Shown here: in pieces, positions 5,907 to 13,286 of the stretch
How the letters are laid out: each line of letters begins with the position of its first letter
Numbering within the stretch: position 1 is the stretch's first letter
Translations under genes and position numbers: made by a program
NCBI GenBank assembly: GCA_001777455.1
Contig: MFDZ01000028.1
Coordinates: forward strand, 3,932 to 29,069
Length of the DNA: 25,138 bases
From: Candidatus Daviesbacteria bacterium RIFCSPLOWO2_02_FULL_41_8
GTDB taxonomy: Bacteria > Patescibacteriota > Microgenomatia > Daviesbacterales > UBA10151
Direction: 5' to 3'
Notes under the pieces: model-generated
Database searches by the model: none
What the model saw: only the letters and a program-made list of their open reading frames with translations
Told to the model about the DNA's origin: nothing

Positions 5907-6638
5907 ATGCACACCACACAACAACATTTATCTATTTCAGATATTCAAAATGATATTCTGCTGCTCAAAGACGGTGGTGGAGCGCTGGTATTAAAGGTTT
6001 CTGCCGTAAATTTTGGCTTATTGTCTGAGCGAGAACAAACAGCCATCATTGGCAGTTTTGCCCAAATGCTTAATTCTTTATCTTTCAGCATTCAGGTTGT
6101 TCTCTATTCGGAAAGGCTAAACATTAACTCTTATCTGGAGGTATTGGATAAGGCCCGGCAAGCACAAACCAATCCGCTGCTTTCCAAGATGATCGCCGAA
6201 TACAAACAATTTATCCAAAGCGTAGTCAAAGATATGGAAGTACTGGATAAGAACTTCTATCTGGTTATCCCGCTGTTTAATCTGGAACTGGGACTGATTA
6301 CTTCAAAACAAGCTTTAGAACAAAAGATTAAAACTGTGCTGTTGCCCAGAAGAGATCAGGTTATCAGACAACTGAACAGGGTTGGACTCGAAGCAGTACA
6401 ACTGCAGAAAACTGAATTAGTTAAAATCTTTTATGGAATTTACAATGGGGCTATTATAGAAAAACCGGAAAACCAAGCGGTTAAACCTCAGGATTTAGTT
6501 GTCAGACTGAAGAATCCCAATCCAACTCCTATACCTGCTCCAGCGCCAATCCAACCGACTGCCCCACCCATACAACAGCCGGTTTCTGCTCAAAATGCAA
6601 GAAATCATCCATTTGTGGTGGAGGAGCTGGAGGAATAA
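5907..6638 (+). CDS. TraC-like T4SS subunit (stand-alone VirB4 N-terminal-type domain)
   Basis: A 243-residue protein resembling the TraC-like domain commonly encoded next to VirB4 in PrgI-type systems of Patescibacteria and Firmicutes. Residues 1-130 carry the pattern of a beta-alpha domain (LLKDGGGALVLKVSAVNFGLLSE is broken here for length at VSAVNF). Residues 140-190 are helical, and residues 205-232 are a Pro-rich tail. There is no Walker motif, so it is not itself an ATPase. It probably binds the ATPase encoded next. GGAGG lies 13 bases upstream, inside the end of four-helix-bundle gene 2, which is further than ideal. The stop runs straight into a dispersed repeat (AATTGACCTAA). Assignment rests on general pattern and position; moderately sure. 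Confidence 0.72.
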   Translation: MHTTQQHLSISDIQNDILLLKDGGGALVLKVSAVNFGLLSEREQTAIIGSFAQMLNSLSFSIQVVLYSERLNINSYLEVLDKARQAQTNPLLSKMIAEYKQFIQSVVKDMEVLDKNFYLVIPLFNLELGLITSKQALEQKIKTVLLPRRDQVIRQLNRVGLEAVQLQKTELVKIFYGIYNGAIIEKPENQAVKPQDLVVRLKNPNPTPIPAPAPIQPTAPPIQQPVSAQNARNHPFVVEELEE

Positions 6639-6820
6639 AATTGACCTAATTAACCTAATTTCTAATAAGCGAAGCTTGAAAACTTTGTTTGAAAGATGAG
6701 CTTTCAAACTTCGTTTATTGATCTAAGTGATCCAGAAATTTTAGTCATTGGAATTTAATTAGAAATTAAAAATAAGCGAAGCTTGCGATTCAAGAATCTT
6801 TAGAAATTAGAAATTTTTAT
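6639..6820. repeat. Repeat-filled gap before virB4
   Basis: The whole gap consists of dispersed repeats: AATTGACCTAA at 6639, the inverted repeat at 6664-6719, a TTAGAAATT-type stretch, and a partial copy AATAAGCGAAGCTTG at 6771-6785. I see no promoter of good quality and no terminator, so the operon may read through. Confidence 0.7.
6664..6719. repeat. AATAAGCGAAGCTTGAAA inverted repeat, copy 2
   Basis: The arms AATAAGCGAAGCTTGAAA (6664-6681) and TTTCAAACTTCGTTTATT (6702-6719) pair over 18 positions with two G-T-type mismatches. It is close to identical to the copy at 3593-3647. Confidence 0.8.
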
Positions 6821-8581
6821 ATGAATATATTCAATAAATTAAAGAGGCAAAAACAAGTCCAGGAAAACACCCAATCCCAACTAACCTTAGAGGATGTCCT
6901 GGCTCCAACAGAAACAGAAGTTGATTTTAACCATCTTAAAATAGACGGTCGGTTTTTTAGAACTTATTTTGTATCCGATTATCCCAGGTTTGTTGAACCT
7001 AATTGGCTCGAACCCCTGATCTCTTTCGATCATTCACTGCTGATTTCCATGTTCATTTATCCTTCTCAATCTAGAGGTGTATTGGATGAACTCAAACATA
7101 AAGTAGCTGAAATGGAAGCTACCATACAAACCGACCTGGAACGGGGCAGAGCCATTGATCCGGCTGTTGAGGTAGCCCTGGAAGACGCAAAAACACTACA
7201 AGAGCAATTGGTAAGAGGGGTGGAGCGGTTTTTCCAATTTGCCCTTTATATCAGCATTCCTGCCTCCTCTTTAGAAGAACTGCAAAATACTTCAAAGTTA
7301 GTAGAATCCACTTTAGCCTCCCTTTCAATAACTGCCAAACAAACTACCCTGCAAATGGAGGACGGCTTTAAATCATGCCTGCCTCAAGGACAAGATCTGC
7401 TAAACCTCAATCATAATATGGATACCACCTCGCTAGCTACCACTTTTCCCTTTACCTCTTCTGAGTTGACAGCTAATGAAGGAATTATGTACGGCATCAA
7501 CGAGCACAACGATTCTTTAATTTTGTTTGACAGGTTCAGTCTGGAAAATTACAACTCAGTTATTTTTGCCAAAGCCGGAGCCGGAAAAAGCTATCTGGTC
7601 AAACTGGAAGCTCTCCGGTCTTTAATGTTCGGAACGGAAATTATTATTATTGACCCAGAACAGGAATTTTTGCCGCTTTGTCAAGCCGTGGGCGGTGAGT
7701 TTATTAACTTTTCTGCATCCAGCCCGGTTAAAATAAACCCTTTTGATATGTCAGCGGACGTTGTTCCCGGTGAAAATGAATTGGGCCGTAAAATATTGTC
7801 CTTAACTGGTTTTTTGAAAATAGTATTGGGGGCGCTGAACGCTCAGGAAGCGGCTGTGTTAGACCGAGCCCTAAAACAAACTTACCTGCTGAAAGGAATT
7901 ACCGATGACCCCAACACCCAAAACCGCCAACCGCCCTTGATGGAAGATTTATATAAAGTTTTAATCGGTATTGAGGAAGGACCGGCCATGGAACTGGCTG
8001 CCAGATTGGAAAGATTTATTAAAGGGTCGCTAACCGGTATATTTTCCGCCCAATCCAATATTGATCTTTCCAATTCGTTTACGGTTTTTTCCGTCCGCGA
8101 CCTGCCGGACCAACTCCGACCGCTAGCTATCCATATGATTTTGGATTATGTCTGGACCAAAATCAGGGGCCGCTTAAAAAAGCGGCTATTAATTGTGGAT
8201 GAGGCCTGGTATTTAATGCGCAACCAGGATTCGGCAGATTTCTTAGTGGATATTGCCAAACGGGCCAGAAAATATTATTTAGGACTAACTACCGTTACTC
8301 AAGACATAGAGGACTTTTTGGGTTCTGAGCGGGGGAAAGAAATTATTTCCAATTCCTCAATCCAGATATTGCTAAAACAAGCTCCTGCTTCAATTGACCT
8401 GCTGGCCAAGGTATTTGATTTATCAGAAGGGGAACAGAGACTGCTGATGTCGGAAGGAATCGGTGAAGGAATATTTTTTGCCGGCAGTACTCACGTAGCC
8501 ATGAAGGTGGTGGCATCACCCAGCGAACACCAGCTGATTACGACCAATCCAAAAGAGATTTTGGCAAGACAGGGTAGATAG
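6821..8581 (+). CDS. virB4: VirB4-family T4SS ATPase
   Basis: A 586-residue AAA-type ATPase that powers assembly of, or transport through, a type IV secretion or pilus channel at the inner face of the membrane. Residues 1-200 form the N-terminal VirB4 domain with a helical, Glu-rich stretch at about 85-135. The motor follows: Walker A AKAGAGKS near 250-257, then IIIIDPEQEF after the next strand, Walker B LLIVDEAW near 455-462, and a conserved RARKYYLGLTTVTQD element with the Gln motif. Length fits compact Gram-positive-type VirB4 proteins, whose N-terminal part is often split off, as in the preceding TraC-like gene. The ATG has no Shine-Dalgarno site and follows a repeat-filled gap. The next gene starts 16 bases after the stop. 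Confidence 0.93.
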   Translation: MNIFNKLKRQKQVQENTQSQLTLEDVLAPTETEVDFNHLKIDGRFFRTYFVSDYPRFVEPNWLEPLISFDHSLLISMFIYPSQSRGVLDELKHKVAEMEATIQTDLERGRAIDPAVEVALEDAKTLQEQLVRGVERFFQFALYISIPASSLEELQNTSKLVESTLASLSITAKQTTLQMEDGFKSCLPQGQDLLNLNHNMDTTSLATTFPFTSSELTANEGIMYGINEHNDSLILFDRFSLENYNSVIFAKAGAGKSYLVKLEALRSLMFGTEIIIIDPEQEFLPLCQAVGGEFINFSASSPVKINPFDMSADVVPGENELGRKILSLTGFLKIVLGALNAQEAAVLDRALKQTYLLKGITDDPNTQNRQPPLMEDLYKVLIGIEEGPAMELAARLERFIKGSLTGIFSAQSNIDLSNSFTVFSVRDLPDQLRPLAIHMILDYVWTKIRGRLKKRLLIVDEAWYLMRNQDSADFLVDIAKRARKYYLGLTTVTQDIEDFLGSERGKEIISNSSIQILLKQAPASIDLLAKVFDLSEGEQRLLMSEGIGEGIFFAGSTHVAMKVVASPSEHQLITTNPKEILARQGR

Positions 8582-8596
8582 TGATAACCTTAAAAT

Positions 8597-10834
8597 ATGG
8601 CTGATCCTTATTTAAGTATTACCAATTTTAATAAAGTTAATGCGTTCTTTGGAATATTAAATCAAGTTCACTTTAACTCTGCAAATATTCCTGGCAAATT
8701 CACAATAAATGGGATAACTGCAGAAAAGGACGAATGTCTTAAATTACTCCGCGAATTCCCAGAACTTAAGGGCTATAAAAACGATAGTGATTTAATCAGG
8801 TTTTTAGCGAATCCCAGTAACTTAGATATTATCAAAAGAAGAAGGTTTACCGTAGAACAACAAACTGAATTGGATAAATCTTTGGCAGAAAAGTTCGTTA
8901 CTACGGAAGAAATCAGCGAACAGCCAAGTGGACAATCAGTATCTGCTGGCCAAGAAGTACCACCGGCAGGAGGAGCTGGTAGTTCTACCGGAGGCATGCC
9001 TTCCGGACTAACTTCTTCCCCATCATCTACTCCAAGACATGTTTTTATTGCCCCGCAAACTCCTCCACCTGGAGGGAAAGAGGGTGGCACCGACCAAGGC
9101 ACAGCTGCCACAAACAAGAAAGAGCAGATTAATAAATCAAAGTCTGCTGAGATTTCCAATTTGCATTCAACTGCACCCCAAAGATTTAACTTTCCGGCTT
9201 TGAAATCCCGCGCCGGATCTGCCGTCAAAAAGTTTCAAAACTTTTCTTCACCGGCAGGACTATCTATAAAAACAGGTTTAAACAAAGTAGCTGGTAGTTT
9301 GAAAAATATGTTCGGAGGAATAGCCAATCTTGGAGGCAGGAGCGGACTGGAAGCCATAAATCACGGGGGGAATTTCTTCAGTAATATGTCAGGTGCCAAA
9401 TCCAGATTTGCCGGACGGTTCGGCAGAAATGGCGGCGGCAGGGGGCTTTTTGGAAGGTTTGGTTCGGGTGGCGGAGGCAAAAACTCACTAGCCGCTAACA
9501 GAAGTAAGCTGGCGATATTTGGTATGATCGGATTCATGATGCTTGTAGGAATTATTACTATGACTGCCCCAAGCGCTACACCCGGCCAGGCCGCACCGGT
9601 AACTCCTCCGGCTGGGGGAAGCGGCGGAGATATTAGCAGTTGCAAATTTTCCAGAGCAAATTCAAGTACCCAATTCCAAAGCCCACTTCTATTGTCTTTT
9701 ATTCAGGAAGCAGCCCAAAAAGCAAATATTCCTCCTGTTGTCCTGGCAGCCTTTATACGAGTAGAATCCCCAGCCTCATCCAGTATGCCAGATGATCAAA
9801 TCTCTAATTATTCTGCTAAGTGCGCACAAAGCTCTACAGGAGCGCTGGGAATTATGCAGATCCAACCTCCCGGTACAACTTCCGCAAGAGGGGATCCGGC
9901 CAGTTGCGATGACTGTATTGATGCGGGAGCTAAGCTGGTGGGTAAAACTGTTTCCACCATGACCAGACAGGATTACTGTGATCCCAGAACAAGTATTATT
10001 GTCGGAGCCGGCTGGATACTGAAAAAAATGAGTATGTTAGGTTATGGCGACGGCACAAAATGGGATCCTGCGTGGACCAATGACAGAAAAGCCATTGAAG
10101 CATTGGTTAATACTTACTATGGATGTTTAATTTATGGCGACCCGATTGTTGAATGTACCGGCTCATATAATTACGCAGATGATGTTTCAGCAAGTATTAG
10201 CCAGTGCAAGCCATCGTCCGGTCCACAGCAACCATTTGTAACCTCCTGTCCTATACTCGGAGGAAAAATTACCTGCGGATCTAGTAAGGGAGCTCCCGGA
10301 ATAGCGGCCTGCCATTGTACTTCTTCTTATATCCCTTCTTGTGACCGCCCTCCTCTCTCTGGGAATGGCCCTCTAAGCAGAAGAGGCAAAGCTGTTGATA
10401 TTACCGGTCTAAATGGATCTAAAGACAACGATCCTGTTTATATGCCGTTAATCAACAGTAAAGTTTTGAAATGGTATTTTAGAGGAGATTTTGATGATGG
10501 TTATGATGCTACTCTACGGGTATTTCAATCAGAGCCCACACCTGATGGAATTTGGACTATTCATTTTGTCCATACCAAAAGGAGAATCAATCTCCAAAAA
10601 ATAAAGGGTGATTTTACAGCTGTTCCAGCCTTCTCGATCGGACAAGAAATCACCGACTTAACACAGCCAGTAGCTTATACTGACGAGAATAGTGGGAAAG
10701 ACGGTGTGGGCGTCCATGCGCATGTCTCTATCGGATTAAATATTGATCCCTGGGATGGAACTCAGTACGGTAATCTTCAATATACCCATCCTGGCTGGAA
10801 ATACGCAGACGCTGAAATGGGTTTGTGTCAATGA
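8597..10834 (+). CDS. Membrane-anchored lytic transglycosylase with M23-like C-terminal domain
   Basis: A 745-residue protein. Residues 1-105 form a small charged domain. Residues 106-300 are disordered, Gly/Ser/Pro-rich and basic. A single membrane helix follows at about 304-322 (IFGMIGFMMLVGIITM), so the rest should be outside. Residues 360-530 are an SLT-type lysozyme-like domain with the catalytic Glu in RVES near 390 and GIMQIQP near 418. Several Cys could form disulfides. Residues 590-735 resemble an M23 endopeptidase: GKAVDI near 600 and HAHVSIG near 707. The first metal-ligand His of M23 (H-x-G-x-D) appears replaced, as RRGKAVD stands there. Such enzymes cut peptidoglycan for T4SS assembly (VirB1-like). 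It ends in an ATGA overlap with the next gene, implying coupled translation. Confidence 0.88.
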   Translation: MADPYLSITNFNKVNAFFGILNQVHFNSANIPGKFTINGITAEKDECLKLLREFPELKGYKNDSDLIRFLANPSNLDIIKRRRFTVEQQTELDKSLAEKFVTTEEISEQPSGQSVSAGQEVPPAGGAGSSTGGMPSGLTSSPSSTPRHVFIAPQTPPPGGKEGGTDQGTAATNKKEQINKSKSAEISNLHSTAPQRFNFPALKSRAGSAVKKFQNFSSPAGLSIKTGLNKVAGSLKNMFGGIANLGGRSGLEAINHGGNFFSNMSGAKSRFAGRFGRNGGGRGLFGRFGSGGGGKNSLAANRSKLAIFGMIGFMMLVGIITMTAPSATPGQAAPVTPPAGGSGGDISSCKFSRANSSTQFQSPLLLSFIQEAAQKANIPPVVLAAFIRVESPASSSMPDDQISNYSAKCAQSSTGALGIMQIQPPGTTSARGDPASCDDCIDAGAKLVGKTVSTMTRQDYCDPRTSIIVGAGWILKKMSMLGYGDGTKWDPAWTNDRKAIEALVNTYYGCLIYGDPIVECTGSYNYADDVSASISQCKPSSGPQQPFVTSCPILGGKITCGSSKGAPGIAACHCTSSYIPSCDRPPLSGNGPLSRRGKAVDITGLNGSKDNDPVYMPLINSKVLKWYFRGDFDDGYDATLRVFQSEPTPDGIWTIHFVHTKRRINLQKIKGDFTAVPAFSIGQEITDLTQPVAYTDENSGKDGVGVHAHVSIGLNIDPWDGTQYGNLQYTHPGWKYADAEMGLCQ

Positions 10835-11280
10835 AAAAAGTTATTTTTTTTACAATTATTATAATTATAACCGCCATATTCCTAGCGGCTTTTATTTGGA
10901 AAAGCCGGACCACTGCTCCACCGCCGGTGCCTCCGACTCCGTCTGCCACCCCGTCCCAGACAGACAAACCGCAAATAGTTTCCACTAAACCAAGTCCGCT
11001 TGATGAAAATATCGTTTCTGCTGTGGAGGTTATAGAAATTACCTTTAATAGACCACTGGAAAATGTAGGTGAGTTTAAAGTCAAGATGGAACCGGATATA
11101 GAAATAAAAGCAGAGTTATCAGGAGATAGGAAAACTGCCAAAATTATACCGGTAAAACCATACGAGCTGGGTACCACTTTTACGCTCCGTATCGGTCCGG
11201 AAACTAAATTCGACGGAGTAGGAAGGTGGGGCGAGGAGAAGGTTTATCACTTCAAGACGATAAAATATACGGGAGTTTAA
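10831..11280 (+). CDS. Small membrane-anchored Ig-like (Big_5-type) protein
   Basis: About 149 residues from the ATG that overlaps the previous stop (ATGA at 10831-10834). A GTG two codons earlier is possible. Residues 1-22 are a signal-anchor helix (KKVIFFTIIIIITAIF). A Pro/Thr linker follows to about residue 45. The rest resembles a bacterial Ig-like domain of the Big_5 kind: PQIVSTKPSPLDENI at the start, ITFNRPLENV, then TAKIIPVKPYELGTTFTLRI and a final beta strand. Such domains commonly decorate surface proteins. As the last gene of the T4SS-like run and translationally coupled to the transglycosylase, it may be an outer accessory or adhesin-like part of the apparatus. No catalytic residues are seen. 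Confidence 0.82.
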   Translation: MKKVIFFTIIIIITAIFLAAFIWKSRTTAPPPVPPTPSATPSQTDKPQIVSTKPSPLDENIVSAVEVIEITFNRPLENVGEFKVKMEPDIEIKAELSGDRKTAKIIPVKPYELGTTFTLRIGPETKFDGVGRWGEEKVYHFKTIKYTGV

Positions 11281-11304
11281 ATAAATTTCTAATTACTAAT
11301 TTCT

Positions 11305-11358
11305 AATTGACCTAAATGGGATTTGGGGTTTGGGATTTCTTTAGTAATTAGGTCAATT
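11305..11358. terminator. Possible bidirectional terminator between convergent operons
   Basis: AATTGACCTAA (11305-11315) and TTAGGTCAATT (11348-11358) form a perfect 11-bp stem around a G/T-rich loop. It lies between the converging T4SS operon and dnaN, where a two-way terminator is expected. T-runs are weak, and the arm is a dispersed repeat, so the role is not certain. Confidence 0.45.
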
Positions 11359-11361
11359 CTA

Positions 11362-12462
11362 TTAAGAGAGTCTCACCGGCATCACAATATATTGCAAACC
11401 CGCCACGCCGACCGGTTTAATTAATACGGCAGATAAGGCACCGGAAAATTCCATCATTATTTGGGTTGACGGAGCATTTGAAACGGCATCCAGTATAAAC
11501 TTGGTGTTAAAAGCAATAGTTAGCTCTTCACCCTCGATTTCTCCCTCTATTTCGTTTTCCTGACTGCCCAGCTCTTTGGCATGAGATTCTATCTTCAGGA
11601 GTCCTTTTTTGGTAGTCAAAACTACCACATTTGCTTCGTTTTTGGCAAAGACCGCAGCCAGCTTTATAGCCTGCAGAAGTTCCTCTTTATTTATCAATGC
11701 CCTGGCCACAATTTTTTCCGGAATAATTTTCCCCCAAGCCGGAAACTGTCCTTCAATTAATCTGGAAGAAACGACGGTATTACCTATGCTAAATACCGCC
11801 TGATTTTGGTTCTGCGATGTGGCAATACTCACCTCCTCGACTTCCTCCTCGGATAAAAGCCGGAGCAGTTCCTCAAAAGTCCGTCTGGGAATTAAGCTTT
11901 TAAATTGCATTTTTCCTTTTGGCAAATCAAACTGGCGGTGAGCTAACCTGAATCCGTCTGTGGCCACGAAATCTAGCCTTCCGTCGGAGGCTTCCGTTAA
12001 AATTCCGGTTAAAACCGGCCGACCCTCATCCACCGCCGAAGCAAATAAAATCTGGGAGGAAGTTAAAAACGCCTCTTTGGGAAAACTCACCCCTTTGTCT
12101 TCAGATAAAGGAATGGCCGGAAACTCCGCCGCCGCAATGCCGTTTACTGTAGCTTTGAACTTACCTGATTCAACAGTTAACATTTCACCTTCCGACTGCA
12201 GGGTTACTTTATTTGGTCCCAAACCGGAAACCAGCTCCACCAGTGTCTTGGCAGGCACAGTAATTTCACCGGAAGATTCCACTTCCACATTCAGGTATTT
12301 AACTATGCCTATTTCTAAGTTGGTAGCGGAGATTTTAAGTTTTTGCCCTTCAGCAGATAACAGAATATTACCCAAAACCGGCAAAGTAGACCGCACGCCG
12401 ACCGATCTGGCCACAGCCTGAATACCTGGCAGTAAATCTTGTTGTAAAACATTGAACTTCAT
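11362..12462 (-). CDS. dnaN: DNA polymerase III beta sliding clamp
   Basis: A 366-residue clamp of usual family length. It forms a ring dimer that holds DNA polymerase III on DNA. The N-terminus (MKFNVLQQDLLPGIQAVAR), the LVELVSGLG and FVATDGFRLAHRQ regions, and the C-terminal end YIVMPVRLS are characteristic, and three clamp folds fit the length. I chose the internal ATG at 12462 because MKF is the usual start. An ATG four codons upstream (12474) abuts the repeat at 12474-12548, which may have placed it there. No Shine-Dalgarno site is visible for either. In most bacteria dnaN directly follows dnaA; here a nuclease gene and two repeat-bearing gaps separate them. Confidence 0.96.
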   Translation of the reverse strand: MKFNVLQQDLLPGIQAVARSVGVRSTLPVLGNILLSAEGQKLKISATNLEIGIVKYLNVEVESSGEITVPAKTLVELVSGLGPNKVTLQSEGEMLTVESGKFKATVNGIAAAEFPAIPLSEDKGVSFPKEAFLTSSQILFASAVDEGRPVLTGILTEASDGRLDFVATDGFRLAHRQFDLPKGKMQFKSLIPRRTFEELLRLLSEEEVEEVSIATSQNQNQAVFSIGNTVVSSRLIEGQFPAWGKIIPEKIVARALINKEELLQAIKLAAVFAKNEANVVVLTTKKGLLKIESHAKELGSQENEIEGEIEGEELTIAFNTKFILDAVSNAPSTQIMMEFSGALSAVLIKPVGVAGLQYIVMPVRLS

Positions 12463-12473
12463 AAAACTAAACA

Positions 12474-12548
12474 TGTCATTGCGAGGAGCCGAAGGCGACG
12501 TGGTAATCTACTACCTTGGAAGATTGCTTCGCTAATCGCTCGCAATGA
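12474..12548. repeat. REP-like dispersed repeat, TGTCATTGCGAG type
   Basis: Starts TGTCATTGCGAG and ends with its mirror CTCGCAATGACG, with AGGAGCCGAAGGCGACG and GATTGCTTCGCTAATCG blocks between. Related copies lie at 13192, 16672 and 24427. It could form a long hairpin. It fills the gap between dnaN and the nuclease gene. Confidence 0.75.
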
Positions 12549-12554
12549 CGAAAA

Positions 12555-13007
12555 TCATTCTCCTTTCCTACTGGACACAAAACGCTGGACTTCATCTTCA
12601 CTCACCTTAATCAATCTAAAATTAACCCGTCCGGCCGCAATTAGGTTTTTAATGTGTTTCTCCTCGTCTGTCAATAGGTGAGTTGTGCCGGATTTAACTT
12701 CAATAAAATCAATCCGCTCACTATTTTTAATCCCAATAAAATCAATCGGCCAACCAAGCGGGATAATCCGGTCATAGTCGTAGCGGAGTTCGGCATAAGT
12801 TAGTAGCTCCGCCATTTTGCCCTTTTGTGGATTAATTGATCCCTGAATGGTTTGCAGTACCCTAAGCGGCAACTCCTGCACTCCTTTGTATAAATCAATT
12901 AAATCAGTCGGGATATCTGTTTTGCCTTTTCCATGGAGTCTACCTAAAAGGTAAGCTATTAAAAGAAGCAGGCCCAAAATGCCGATTATCCACCAGTTTA
13001 TTAACAT
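12555..13007 (-). CDS. Membrane-anchored PD-(D/E)XK endonuclease, archaeal Holliday-junction-resolvase-related (PF10107-like)
   Basis: A 150-residue protein with an N-terminal membrane helix (about residues 4-22) and a PD-(D/E)XK nuclease-like core. Visible active-site candidates are Glu67 in GKMAELL, Asp89 in PIDFIGI and the E-x-K at 103-105 in IDFIEVKSG, in the order and spacing of the fold. PF10107 members are annotated as related to archaeal Holliday junction resolvases, but their real substrate is not well known. A membrane anchor next to dnaA, dnaN and the likely origin suggests a role in processing DNA at the membrane, perhaps incoming DNA or replication intermediates; this is inference. 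A good -10 TATAAT (13022-13017) lies 9 bases before the ATG. No Shine-Dalgarno site. Confidence 0.85.
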   Translation of the reverse strand: MLINWWIIGILGLLLLIAYLLGRLHGKGKTDIPTDLIDLYKGVQELPLRVLQTIQGSINPQKGKMAELLTYAELRYDYDRIIPLGWPIDFIGIKNSERIDFIEVKSGTTHLLTDEEKHIKNLIAAGRVNFRLIKVSEDEVQRFVSSRKGE

Positions 13008-13016
13008 CCGGGGTAG

Positions 13017-13022
13017 ATTATA
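13017..13022 (-). promoter_or_regulatory. -10 box of the nuclease gene
   Basis: Perfect TATAAT on the minus strand, 9 bases before the ATG at 13007, leaving a leader of only a few bases. The best -35 is TTGTAT with a short 15-base spacing, so the promoter is only partly canonical. Confidence 0.5.
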
Positions 13023-13062
13023 CAGTATTTAGTTTAAATACAATAGTAATAGTAATATAGCC

Positions 13063-13192
13063 GGTGGATATGTTGGTAAACAAAAATTTTGTGGTCATCT
13101 TTTGGGATAATTTCGTGTAGACGGCATGTTGGAAGTTGGTGGATAAGTGGTGGATAAGTGACTGTATCTTGTGGATAACAAGATACAGTCAC
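13063..13192. other. oriC: Candidate oriC: DnaA boxes and hairpin between dnaA and dnaN
   Basis: One perfect DnaA box, TGTGGATAA (13170-13178), and near-boxes GGTGGATAA at 13138-13146 and 13149-13157 and GGTGGATAT at 13063-13071 all point the same way. The perfect box spans the loop of a 15-bp inverted repeat at 13158-13192. AT-rich sequence at 13022-13060 could be the unwinding element. Together with boxes upstream of dnaA, this makes the dnaA neighbourhood the probable origin. Strand-skew data for the whole chromosome would be needed to confirm. Confidence 0.65.
13158..13192. repeat. Perfect 15-bp inverted repeat with a DnaA box across its loop
   Basis: GTGACTGTATCTTGT (13158-13172), loop GGATA, ACAAGATACAGTCAC (13178-13192). 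No T-run follows on the minus strand, so it is not a normal dnaA terminator. Confidence 0.9.
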
Positions 13193-13284
13193 CCTGAGGA
13201 GTCTTCGACGAAGGATCTCTTGCGAATGCGAGTTGCTCAAACCAGTTGAGGGGTTCTTCTCCGGCAAGGCCGGATCAGAATGAC
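13192..13284. repeat. REP-like dispersed repeat, CCTGAGGA type
   Basis: Contains CCTGAGGAGTCTTCGACGAAGGATC, given here only as its blocks CCTGAGGA and CGAAGGATC, plus CAGAATGACA at the end. It belongs to the family at 12474, 16672 and 24427. It fills the gap between the origin-like boxes and the dnaA stop. Confidence 0.6.
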
Positions 13285-13286
13285 AG

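Noticed and set aside
8773..9228. Minus-strand frame inside the transglycosylase gene
   Set aside because: It is a by-product of the low-complexity Gly/Pro/Ser-rich coding region on the plus strand.
13158..13192. Rho-independent terminator of dnaA
   Set aside because: No T-run on the minus strand after the stem; DnaA boxes around it fit an origin element better.
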